A DNA stretch of 35,856 nt, taken from assembly GCA_947473395.1 (NCBI GenBank), contig CANJEC010000003.1, positions 1 to 35,856 on the forward strand, written 5' to 3'. The position numbers and the translations under genes were made by a program. The notes beneath the pieces are model-generated. The model was not told the origin of the DNA. It saw only the letters and a program-made list of their open reading frames with translations, and ran no database searches. Within the stretch, counting starts at the first letter, position 1, and every line of letters begins with the position of its first letter. Below are positions 25,722-33,848 of the stretch, piece by piece. This stretch comes from Actinomycetota bacterium. GTDB lineage: Bacteria > Actinomycetota > Acidimicrobiia > Acidimicrobiales > Microtrichaceae.

Positions 25722-27572
25722 TCAGTCTGCGACCAGTTGTGCGCTAGGCCCTGTCCAATCCGGCTGATCCTTCTTATTGAAGAGGCAGTCATCAATCAGT
25801 AGCCAGTCCATCTGCGTGGTCATAAAACAGCGGTAGGCATCTTCGGCAGTGGCCACAATTGGCTCGCCTCGAACGTTGAACGAGGTATTCACCAGCACTG
25901 GGCACCCAGTGAGTTGTTCAAATGCGCTCAGAATGCTGTGGAGCTTTGCATTGGACTGAGGGTCAACGGTTTGGATTCGAGCAGTGCCGTCTACATGAGT
26001 AACGGCAGGCAAGGGTGAGTCAACTTGGTCGAGACGTGCAGCGAGGTCCATCTGATCTGAAGGTGTCGGATTGGCCGTTGCCTGGCTGATGGGTAGGCGC
26101 GCACCGCGCACGGGAGCGACAAAGGACATATATGGCGAGGGTCCGTCTAACTCGAAGAACTCGTTTGATCGTTCCTCAAGGACAATGGGAGCAAATGGTC
26201 TGAAGGACTCGCGATTCTTGATGCTCAGATTAAGGCGGCGCTGCATCTCGGGGGATCGTGCGTCGGCCAAAATCGAGCGATTACCAAGGGCCCGAGGACC
26301 AAACTCCATGCGCCCAGAGCACAGACCAAGAATTGCCCCGTCGGCGAGCAGCGCCGCCACACGAGTGGCAAGTTCCACCGAGTCAGTAAGTTGCTCGCAT
26401 GGCCGCCCAACTGCGGCAAACGTTTCGCTGGGGCTCGAACTAGCCGGCAAGGGGCCGAGCAGCGAACCCATCATGGTGTCTTTACCGGCAGGGTCTTCTC
26501 GCTCGCCTCCGCACACCTCATGCCAGGCCCAGAGTGCGCAACCAACAGCCGATCCAGCGTCGCCCGCCGCGGGCTGCACCCAGATCTGCTCAAAGGGGCC
26601 TTCACGCAGGAGTCGCCCGTTCGCCACACAATTCAGCGCAACGCCCCCGCCAAGCACGGCGTGGTTTGAGCCGGTGAGTGTGTGTGCGTGCCGGGCAACC
26701 CGCAGTACCACCTCTTCTAATGCTGCCTGGATAGAGCGTGCTAGATCGCATTCCCGGCGCGTGATCGGTGCCTCGGGTTGTCGAGGAGGTCCGTCAAAGA
26801 GTTGATCAAACTTCTTGCTCGTCATGCGTCGACCTGCCAGATAATCGAAGTACTCCAAGTTGACGGTAAAGGACCCGTCCTCTCGTAGATCGATGACCTG
26901 ATCCAGGATTCGCTGGAGGTATCGGGGTTCGCCAAACGGAGCGAGTCCCATCAACTTGTACTCACCACTGTTCACGCCAAATCCGCAGGCAGAGGTGAAC
27001 GCCGAATACAACAGACCGAGCGAGGAGGGAAACCGCATTTCTTGCAGCAGGTCAATCTTCGATCCGCTCCCCAATCCGATCGATGATGTGGCCCACTCTC
27101 CGACCCCATCAAAGGTGAGCACTGCTGCGGAGTCGAAAGGCGAGGGGTAGAAGGCTGCTGCGGCGTGGCTCATATGGTGCTCAGCGAAAAGTGTTTGCTG
27201 AGCGGGGGGGAACCCAAGTTGTTTGAGTGCCCGATCAATTCCGTATGAGACCCAGAGCTTTCGGCGCAGCGATTCCTCCATTGCATGAGGAAAGGTTCTG
27301 ATTCCCTTGGTCCCAATTGCGCTAAAAGTCTTGAGTACTCGAACAAAAGAACTCAGCGGCTTCTCGTAGTAGGAGACAGTGATTTTTGCATCCCTGGCCA
27401 CGTTGCCCGCTTGTAGGCAGTATTCGATTGCGTGAACGGGAAGAGCTGGGTCGTTTTTGATTCTGGTAAAGCGTTCTTCCTGCGCAGCTGCCACGAGTTG
27501 GCCATCGCACAAAAGCGCCGCAGCTGCATCGTGGTAGAGCCCACTGACACCTAGGACAAACTCATGGCCCAT
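25722..27572 (-). CDS. Carbamoyltransferase, NodU/CmcH (SxtI-like) family, copy 2
   Basis: FVLGVSGLYHDAAAALLCDGQLVAAAQEERFTRIKNDPALP; AEHHMSHAAAAFYPSPF; GGVALNCVANGRL; GRMEFGPRALGNRSILADARS; NTSFNVRGEPIV. Paralog of 2070-3893. Confidence 0.94.
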   Translation of the reverse strand: MGHEFVLGVSGLYHDAAAALLCDGQLVAAAQEERFTRIKNDPALPVHAIEYCLQAGNVARDAKITVSYYEKPLSSFVRVLKTFSAIGTKGIRTFPHAMEESLRRKLWVSYGIDRALKQLGFPPAQQTLFAEHHMSHAAAAFYPSPFDSAAVLTFDGVGEWATSSIGLGSGSKIDLLQEMRFPSSLGLLYSAFTSACGFGVNSGEYKLMGLAPFGEPRYLQRILDQVIDLREDGSFTVNLEYFDYLAGRRMTSKKFDQLFDGPPRQPEAPITRRECDLARSIQAALEEVVLRVARHAHTLTGSNHAVLGGGVALNCVANGRLLREGPFEQIWVQPAAGDAGSAVGCALWAWHEVCGGEREDPAGKDTMMGSLLGPLPASSSPSETFAAVGRPCEQLTDSVELATRVAALLADGAILGLCSGRMEFGPRALGNRSILADARSPEMQRRLNLSIKNRESFRPFAPIVLEERSNEFFELDGPSPYMSFVAPVRGARLPISQATANPTPSDQMDLAARLDQVDSPLPAVTHVDGTARIQTVDPQSNAKLHSILSAFEQLTGCPVLVNTSFNVRGEPIVATAEDAYRCFMTTQMDWLLIDDCLFNKKDQPDWTGPSAQLVAD

Positions 27573-27592
27573 CGAACTAGTAGCTCATCGAA

Positions 27593-27760
27593 TCAGAAGA
27601 AGGTGTACACCGCGTAGGGGACGACTGCCTGAGTAGCAGTGCCGAGTGCGATTGCAACAATAAGAAGGCCAGCTGCCGGCAGTAGCCACCAAGCTTTGTT
27701 GAGCCTGGCGTAGAGCAGAAAATCTGCGGCCAAGCGAACTGCGTGGCGAACGAAGAGCAC
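27593..27760 (-). CDS. DUF5989 / SxtK-like small membrane protein, copy 2 (55 aa)
   Basis: Manual translation: VLFVRHAVRLAADFLLYARLNKAWWLLPAAGLLIVAIALGTATQAVVPYAVYTFF*. Lies directly upstream of carbamoyltransferase copy 2 on the same strand. Not in the ORF track. Confidence 0.82.
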   Translation of the reverse strand: MLFVRHAVRLAADFLLYARLNKAWWLLPAAGLLIVAIALGTATQAVVPYAVYTFF

Positions 27761-27817
27761 GTCAAGAACACCAGCTCTCAGGGTTCAGCTGGGATCGCTG
27801 CAGTGTTGCAAGCACCG

Positions 27818-28765
27818 CTATGCAGGCCACGAGGACCAAGTGGTCTGCAGCCCCTCGTTCAGCGAGGTTTGAGGCTTCCAGTCCAGCAGTTCGGCAGCGA
27901 GAACGCCCGTTGCGCTGCGGCGGTGAGGCTCCTCGGAGGTCAGACCCAAGGCAGTAGGAAGAGCAACCCTCTGCACCTTTGAGTTTGAACTTGTGGTGCT
28001 CAAAATCTGCTCAGCCAGATCGGCAATGCTTGTTTCTTGTGGGCCGCCGAGATTCACCACAGCGCCCGAGCCGCGTTCGCAAGCGGCAATGGTTCCGTCC
28101 ACGGCATCTTGAACGAACACAAAGCTCCGAGTTTGGGAGCCGTCGCCATAGATGACTAAGTCCTGGCCGGCTTGGGCTGCGTCGAAGAACAAGGTGACGA
28201 CCGATGGGTCAACTGAGCGCGGCATGCGGGGCCCAAACACGTTGAAGTAACGGATGACCGATGCTGGCCTCCTGTGCGTTTCCCCTGCAGCTAGCGCCAG
28301 GTGCTCCATGCAGGCTTTGGCGTGGGCATAGCTCCATCGCGCCGCCTGAGGTGGCCCGAGTAGGCCAGGAGTTTGCTCATCGAATGGTGTTGCAACGCTG
28401 CGACCGTAAATCTCGGAACTTGAGGCCACTAAAAACGCGGCATCGGGCGCTGCAGCCCGAAGGAGGTTCGCAGTGCCAGTGACTGCGACCTCAATAACCC
28501 TTGCAGGATTGGCAATCGTGGATCGAACTCCGACCACCGAGGCCAGATGGTAGATAGCATCAAAGCTAGGTGCGAGATCCCCTACCAAGTCCTGATCCGT
28601 GACGGAACCCTCGACCAGAGTGACCCGATCTGTCAGGCGTGCAAGGTTCTCCCGGGAGCCGCGAGAGAAGTCATCAAGCACAGTGCAGTCATCCCCGCGG
28701 GCAACCAAGGCGTCGACAAGGTGAGACCCAATAAAGCCTGCCCCGCCCGTGATGAGTGCTCGCAT
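27818..28765 (-). CDS. NAD-dependent epimerase/dehydratase (extended SDR, nucleotide-sugar type)
   Basis: MRALITGGAGFIGSHLVDALVARGDDCTVLDDFSRG; YHLASVVGV; SSSEIYG; WSYAHAKACME (YxxxK); VIRYFNVFGPR. TAGCCT lies 6 nt before ATG 28765. Confidence 0.92.
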   Translation of the reverse strand: MRALITGGAGFIGSHLVDALVARGDDCTVLDDFSRGSRENLARLTDRVTLVEGSVTDQDLVGDLAPSFDAIYHLASVVGVRSTIANPARVIEVAVTGTANLLRAAAPDAAFLVASSSEIYGRSVATPFDEQTPGLLGPPQAARWSYAHAKACMEHLALAAGETHRRPASVIRYFNVFGPRMPRSVDPSVVTLFFDAAQAGQDLVIYGDGSQTRSFVFVQDAVDGTIAACERGSGAVVNLGGPQETSIADLAEQILSTTSSNSKVQRVALPTALGLTSEEPHRRSATGVLAAELLDWKPQTSLNEGLQTTWSSWPA

Positions 28766-28840
28766 CATCTCAGGCTACCAAAAACCATCGGAAATCGATG
28801 ATGGCTGCGTATCTGCGACGCAGTAGTACCTTCTGTAGCT

Positions 28841-29572
28841 GTGAGTGACACATCTCGGAGTCTGAGCTTTGTACTCCCTTTCTGGAACGAGGTCGAAGGC
28901 GCTGAGCGCACTATTGCGGTAGTCAGCCAAGCTGCGACCGAGTTGATCAACAAGTCTGTGGTCACAAAGGTCGAGATTCTGGCAGTCAACGATGGCAGCA
29001 CAGATGAAACCGCTCAGGTTCTTGATGGCCTCGCCGCTCAGAACGCTTACCTCAGGGTTGTGCATCACGCTGCCAATCAGGGCCTAGGGGGAGCGCTGCG
29101 TACAGGGTTTCTCGAGGCAAGTTCGGATTGGATTTTTTACACCGACTCCGACCTGCCCGTTGACCCAATGGTATGCGAACGGGCATTTCGCGCCACTGAG
29201 TTGCACGATGCCGACATCGTCTCGTGTTACCGGCTTGACCGAACCGGTGAGGGTCTTCGTCGAGAAGTCTTGTCTACCGTGTACAACACTGCAGTGAGAG
29301 CGATTACCGGATTGAACGTTCGAGACGTGAACTTTGCGGCAAAGCTGCTGCGTCGAGCCGCGGTGACGGATTGTTTGCCGCAGAGCAACTCCTTGTTCTT
29401 TGATGCCGAATTACTTGCCCGAGCCATGGGCGCAGGAGCAACCCTGCAACAGATTGGCGTGGATTACTTCCCTCGGTCGGTAGGAACCTCGACGTTGTCG
29501 TCAATGCAGTCGATTCGAGATACTGCCCGAGATCTTGGTCGCCTCGGACCAAGCGTCAGTATTCGCAAGTAA
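28841..29572 (+). CDS. Glycosyltransferase family 2
   Basis: LSFVLPFWNEVEGAERTIAVV; ILAVNDGSTDETAQVL; HHAANQGLGGALRTGF; WIFYTDSDLPVDP. GTG start. Confidence 0.88.
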   Translation: MSDTSRSLSFVLPFWNEVEGAERTIAVVSQAATELINKSVVTKVEILAVNDGSTDETAQVLDGLAAQNAYLRVVHHAANQGLGGALRTGFLEASSDWIFYTDSDLPVDPMVCERAFRATELHDADIVSCYRLDRTGEGLRREVLSTVYNTAVRAITGLNVRDVNFAAKLLRRAAVTDCLPQSNSLFFDAELLARAMGAGATLQQIGVDYFPRSVGTSTLSSMQSIRDTARDLGRLGPSVSIRK

Positions 29573-29575
29573 CTA

Positions 29576-29624
29576 CACCTGATCCCCCTCAGCTTGGCGT
29601 TGGCTCACAGGTGGGATGAGGGGA
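29576..29624. other. Interleaved inverted repeats (A-B-A'-B' topology) in the GT2 3' intergenic region
   Basis: CACCTG (29576-29581) pairs with CAGGTG (29608-29613); TCCCCCTCA (29583-29591) pairs with TGAGGGGA (29617-29624, one bulge). Confidence 0.35.
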
Positions 29625-29633
29625 CCGCACTGT

Positions 29634-29639
29634 TAGAAT
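29634..29639 (+). promoter_or_regulatory. Putative -10 box TAGAAT
   Basis: TAGAAT upstream of the 973 aa membrane protein gene. Confidence 0.35.
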
Positions 29640-29705
29640 CTGAGAGTCCTTGGGGGAACTCGTTCTACTCAGGATGGGAGCAACCCCAGTGCAGCCGATG
29701 ACTGA

Positions 29706-32627
29706 GTGGACGGGTTGAATGAGGTGAACAAAAACAACCAAGCTACGAAAGTGTCGAGTAGCGGACTCGTGGTTGTTGCATGGCTGCTGGCACTACTACA
29801 GGCACCTCTCGATCTCGGATCGCGGTTTGCGCAGAACAGCGCAGTACCTGCCCTCGCTGCACTGCAAGTCTCCCTTGCTTTAGAACTGGTGATTCTGGCT
29901 GCGCTTGTGTTGAGGCGAGTTGAAGAGTCAGTGAATCAGGACGGTCGACGGGAGCCGGTCTGGCCTTTGCTTGTGGCGCTCTTAGCAACATCTTTGGCCA
30001 TCTTGGGCCGCGTTGCGATCTCGGCTCTTGAACCAACGGTGGCCTGGCTTAGCCCGGTAGTGCTTGTTGCGCCAGCGGCTCTCACCTGGGAAATCACTCG
30101 TATGTATCGGTCGGGAAGCCGCCTGAGCACTCTGGCGTATTTGCGTGTCGCTGCAACGTGGAGCGTGGTAGGGGCATTCTGTCTGCTTGCCGTCGGACTG
30201 AGCCCAACTCGATGGAATCAAATAGCGGTTCGGGCAACTGGATTGACCTGGGTGGGGTGGAGTCTTGGCTTCGTTGCGAGCAGCGCAATTTTCCTTGCCC
30301 TTGCGAAACGCAGCCGAGGAGTAGCGATTCGGTTTCTACTAGTCGCAGTTTCTGCTTTTGCAGTCCTGCTCAGCAGACCTTCGGCGACGGAACTACCAAC
30401 AGCTTCGCAAACTCAGATGCTGTTCCCAATCCTCGGGGCGACGGTGATTCTTGTAGCCATGCTCACCCCGAGCCGAGCTGTAGCTCGGCTCACTTACCTG
30501 CTGGGAGCATCAGCCAAGGCTGTCAGAACTAGTGCAGTCCGGATTCTTCGAGAGTCGCTTGACGTTCTGCGTAAAGCCAAGAGCCACAGCGGCCGGGCTT
30601 GGAGGAGCGTGCTTCGCTTTGCCTCGTTTGACCAAGTGGCGGAGCCGCGAACTATGACTCGGCAGCATGTAATTGGTGCTGGGGTAATGGGAATCATCTC
30701 CGTTGGGTTCATCGCCCATGGCATTTGGTGGGCTCATTCTGTGGGCTGGCAGCCAACCGGGCACGCAGCAACTCTGATGATGCGAGCCGCACAGGTCGCA
30801 ACAGTTGACCACCCGCTGTTGGGGCTTGTCACGAGCCTGGGAAGCATTGGAAAAGGTTCGCATCTTGGTCCACTTCCGATGGACTTGCTCGCCCCGTTTG
30901 TTCGAGTATTTGGCGTTCGCATGGGTGCGTTGCTGGGCGCTTCGGCGTTCACACTGTTGTGCTGGACAGTGTCTGTATGGGCAGCTTGGAGGGCTGCAGG
31001 GGGAATGGCGGCACTCGCAGCGTGGGTGATGGCTGCTTTGGTCATTACTGTCCCTGCCCTCGGAGCGTTCTGGGAAGGGAATAACATTTCCATTTCTCTG
31101 TTGGCAATCTCAGCCACGCTGATAGCGAGTTGGGCAGCGGCTTCGGGCACGCCTCGGGCCTGGTGGTGGGCTGTCGGATTGGGTTCATTCTGTGCGCAGT
31201 CCTACATCCCCCATGCACTCATCATTATTGGTCCCGTTGTTTTCGCTGGCATGGCTCTTGCGGGATCCAGACGACAAGAGCCAGACCCGGCTCAGCAGCG
31301 TTCCCTGCGCAATGTCATCCGGGTTGGGTGGCTGATTGCTGCGGTTGCATGGTTGCAGCCCGCCTTGGATGTCGTATTGCATCGTGGCGGAAACATCCGC
31401 GAGCTGATCCTAGAAGTGACCAACCCGCAACCAAATGTTGGGCTCTCCGGATTTCCAAGAGCGATTGCTTGGGTGTTTGCGCTGCCTCCGCGATGGGGAG
31501 AGATCACGAAGAGTTTTGCTCAGGCGGGAAGCGCCGAGGAGTTCATACGCGGATCGCTCGTGGCGGGCCTACTGATAGCACTGCTGCTTGGCTACTTGTG
31601 GTGGCGAAGCAGATCAGGGATGGCAAATAACGAGCGGCAATTGCGCATCGTCACCCTTTTGGTTTTGCTCGGAACTGGGCTCAACGTAACCCAGCTCCCA
31701 CAAGACTTTCTGCGTTCATTTCAGCTTGGCTGGCTGGTCGTGGTTTCGCTCTTTGTTTGGTTCAGTGTCGTTGTTTCTGTGTTTCTTGCCACCCGTGAGC
31801 GGCTCGAAGCACTCATTTCGCTGCGCTGGGGTCAGGCTCTGCGTGCCGGAGTGTTCTCGGTTTCGGCTGTGGCTGTCATCGCCCTCGGCATGTCGGGGCC
31901 CGACCGAATAGAAGATGTGAAGGATCGCGCCTTCACCATTGATGCTCTGATCGACCCACTTGTTGAACAAACCCTGAGTGAGTTCGACAGCGGCGAGGCA
32001 GTTTTCGTGCCTCAGGCTGGTGGCAGACTCAATGAAATTGCCACCGATACGCTGCTGTCAAACCTGATTGTGGGAGGCCTCAACGCACGAGTGGAGACCA
32101 GCCCGAGCGGGATGAATTACGGGGAGCGCCGAATGGTGACGCAGTGGTCTGGGCCGGCGCTTTGGATAACGAGTGCCCTCAGTCCAATCAAGCCAGATGG
32201 CAAGTTGTTGGCATCAGTTTCGGCACCTGACTGGAGTGAGGCGCGCTTCGGTGAGCTTGCCGAGCAAGTGGCCACGAGAGTTCGTGCAGCACCCGAAGTC
32301 AGACTGCAACCGTGGGTCGACAGGTATTTGGTGCGCTACTTGAGTGGATGGATTCCAGAAAAGGATCTGTGCTCAACAGCCGAGCAGTTGCGGGCGGGGA
32401 CGTACCCCATTGCTACGCTTCCCCCCGGTCTTTTGCTAACCCTGTATGCCGACTTAGCAATCTCGGAACCGCGTCTTCCGGCTTCGATCCAAGACGAAGT
32501 CTCTGCTGCCATTGGGCAAGGACCATTAGAAGTCTGGCAAACAGAGATTGAACAGCCGGTGCAGATTGCGAGCACCAATCTCTTGCGCAATGGCACAGCA
32601 TGCCCTCAATCGGCTGGCCCTTCGTGA
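29706..32627 (+). CDS. Large polytopic membrane protein of unknown function, possibly GT-C-like
   Basis: 973 aa; numerous hydrophobic segments followed by a more soluble C-terminal region. No diagnostic catalytic motif recognised. Start GTG 29706 or in-frame GTG 29724. Confidence 0.75.
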   Translation: MDGLNEVNKNNQATKVSSSGLVVVAWLLALLQAPLDLGSRFAQNSAVPALAALQVSLALELVILAALVLRRVEESVNQDGRREPVWPLLVALLATSLAILGRVAISALEPTVAWLSPVVLVAPAALTWEITRMYRSGSRLSTLAYLRVAATWSVVGAFCLLAVGLSPTRWNQIAVRATGLTWVGWSLGFVASSAIFLALAKRSRGVAIRFLLVAVSAFAVLLSRPSATELPTASQTQMLFPILGATVILVAMLTPSRAVARLTYLLGASAKAVRTSAVRILRESLDVLRKAKSHSGRAWRSVLRFASFDQVAEPRTMTRQHVIGAGVMGIISVGFIAHGIWWAHSVGWQPTGHAATLMMRAAQVATVDHPLLGLVTSLGSIGKGSHLGPLPMDLLAPFVRVFGVRMGALLGASAFTLLCWTVSVWAAWRAAGGMAALAAWVMAALVITVPALGAFWEGNNISISLLAISATLIASWAAASGTPRAWWWAVGLGSFCAQSYIPHALIIIGPVVFAGMALAGSRRQEPDPAQQRSLRNVIRVGWLIAAVAWLQPALDVVLHRGGNIRELILEVTNPQPNVGLSGFPRAIAWVFALPPRWGEITKSFAQAGSAEEFIRGSLVAGLLIALLLGYLWWRSRSGMANNERQLRIVTLLVLLGTGLNVTQLPQDFLRSFQLGWLVVVSLFVWFSVVVSVFLATRERLEALISLRWGQALRAGVFSVSAVAVIALGMSGPDRIEDVKDRAFTIDALIDPLVEQTLSEFDSGEAVFVPQAGGRLNEIATDTLLSNLIVGGLNARVETSPSGMNYGERRMVTQWSGPALWITSALSPIKPDGKLLASVSAPDWSEARFGELAEQVATRVRAAPEVRLQPWVDRYLVRYLSGWIPEKDLCSTAEQLRAGTYPIATLPPGLLLTLYADLAISEPRLPASIQDEVSAAIGQGPLEVWQTEIEQPVQIASTNLLRNGTACPQSAGPS
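30470..30491. repeat. Inverted repeat with 10-bp arms, 2-nt centre, inside CDS
   Basis: GAGCCGAGCT-GT-AGCTCGGCTC. Confidence 0.6.
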
Positions 32628-32694
32628 GACTCACTAGGGCAGAGGGTTAAGCAGCGAACGGCCCAAAACTGAGTGCCGGTGATACCCTTGGTTG

Positions 32695-32727
32695 GTGTCA
32701 TCCTTAGCGAAGATTCGTGACCGATGA
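32695..32727 (+). CDS. Candidate 10-codon leaderless leader ORF (VSSLAKIRDR) overlapping the radical SAM start
   Basis: TACCCT (32683-32688), then 6 nt, GTG TCA TCC TTA GCG AAG ATT CGT GAC CGA TGA; the stop forms ATGA with ATG 32724. Confidence 0.4.
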   Translation: MSSLAKIRDR

Positions 32728-33848
32728 ACCTAGGCCGAATGCCAGCGGTTCTTCGATCTTCGACGCTTGCGCTGCGCCAGCGATCCACTTTGCCTCAGAC
32801 TCTGATCTTTTTCGTGACTTCACGATGCAATGCGCGCTGCGACTTTTGTCTCTATAAGGATTCAGTCGAAAATCCGACCCGGCGTAGTGAAGAACTGACC
32901 GTTGAAGAGGTCAACAAAATCGCCGCAGCCTACGGTCCTTTGCATTACCTAGCACTCTCGGGCGGTGAGCCATTTGTGCGCAAGGATGTCGGCGAAATAT
33001 GCCAAGCGTTTATTGATCACTGTGGTACCTCGGTCATCGGCATTCCCTCAAACTTTGCCTACGGCGAGGTGATGCTCGAGACGATTGAACCGCTCGTTGC
33101 ACGCAACCCGAATGTCGTTGTGGAGCTCCAGATGTCGATTGATCATCTTGGCGCCCGGCACGATCTCAGTAGAGGCATAGATGGGCTCTTTGAGTCAGCC
33201 GTCAACACCTTTGAGCAGCTCCAAGCTGTCAGAAGCCGCCATAACAACCTGTCACTCAAAGTGAATCTGGTGTGGCTGGAACGCAACCGTGACGATATCG
33301 ATGCCATCCTCGAGGGACTTCGCAGCAGGATTCAAGTTGACCGAATCCATCTAACATTTCCCCACGAAAAAATCTCGCCTGCCGGCGTGTCGACTGAGCA
33401 ACTTGAAGAGTTTGATCGCTTTTTGGGTCCGGCCGAAAAACTGTCTGGCAATTCGACTGGCGAGCGGGATTTGTTTTCTTTGCCGATGCGTGCAGCCAAA
33501 GTCTCTGGGCATCGAATTCTGCGTGAGGCAATGACGGGTGAGACACCTATGGGTGCCATCTGTGAAGCTGGCAAACACCTTGTGGTGCTTGACGAACGCG
33601 GAGAGGTGTTTCCCTGCGAGACCATTTGGGAGTCAGTCGGAAACCTTCGAGACCATGAGTACCAGATGGGCAAGGTTCTTGCGGGGCCTGCTTACGAAGC
33701 CTTCCGCAAGAAGTACCTCGGTCCAGCGGCATGCAATTGCACGTGGTCCTGTGCTGCAATGACTGCAGTCTCGGTAACTCCGCGCAGGTATCCACAGCTA
33801 GCGAGTGATGCGGCACGGATTGCTCTAGGAATCCCAACCACTCAATGA
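32724..33848 (+). CDS. Radical SAM/SPASM protein
   Basis: CNARCDFC (CxxxCxxC), LSGGEPF; C-terminal Cys pattern AICEAGKHLVVLDERGEVFPCE..ACNCTWSC. Confidence 0.9.
   Translation: MNLGRMPAVLRSSTLALRQRSTLPQTLIFFVTSRCNARCDFCLYKDSVENPTRRSEELTVEEVNKIAAAYGPLHYLALSGGEPFVRKDVGEICQAFIDHCGTSVIGIPSNFAYGEVMLETIEPLVARNPNVVVELQMSIDHLGARHDLSRGIDGLFESAVNTFEQLQAVRSRHNNLSLKVNLVWLERNRDDIDAILEGLRSRIQVDRIHLTFPHEKISPAGVSTEQLEEFDRFLGPAEKLSGNSTGERDLFSLPMRAAKVSGHRILREAMTGETPMGAICEAGKHLVVLDERGEVFPCETIWESVGNLRDHEYQMGKVLAGPAYEAFRKKYLGPAACNCTWSCAAMTAVSVTPRRYPQLASDAARIALGIPTTQ

Noticed and set aside
26071-26805. 244 aa plus-strand ORF
   Set aside because: Antisense shadow of carbamoyltransferase copy 2.
27577-27771. 64 aa minus-strand ORF in the track
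   Set aside because: Wrong frame over the DUF5989-like gene; the 27593-27760 frame gives the recognisable xxWW...VYTFF protein.
31130-31630. 166 aa plus-strand ORF
   Set aside because: Alternative frame within the 973 aa membrane protein gene.
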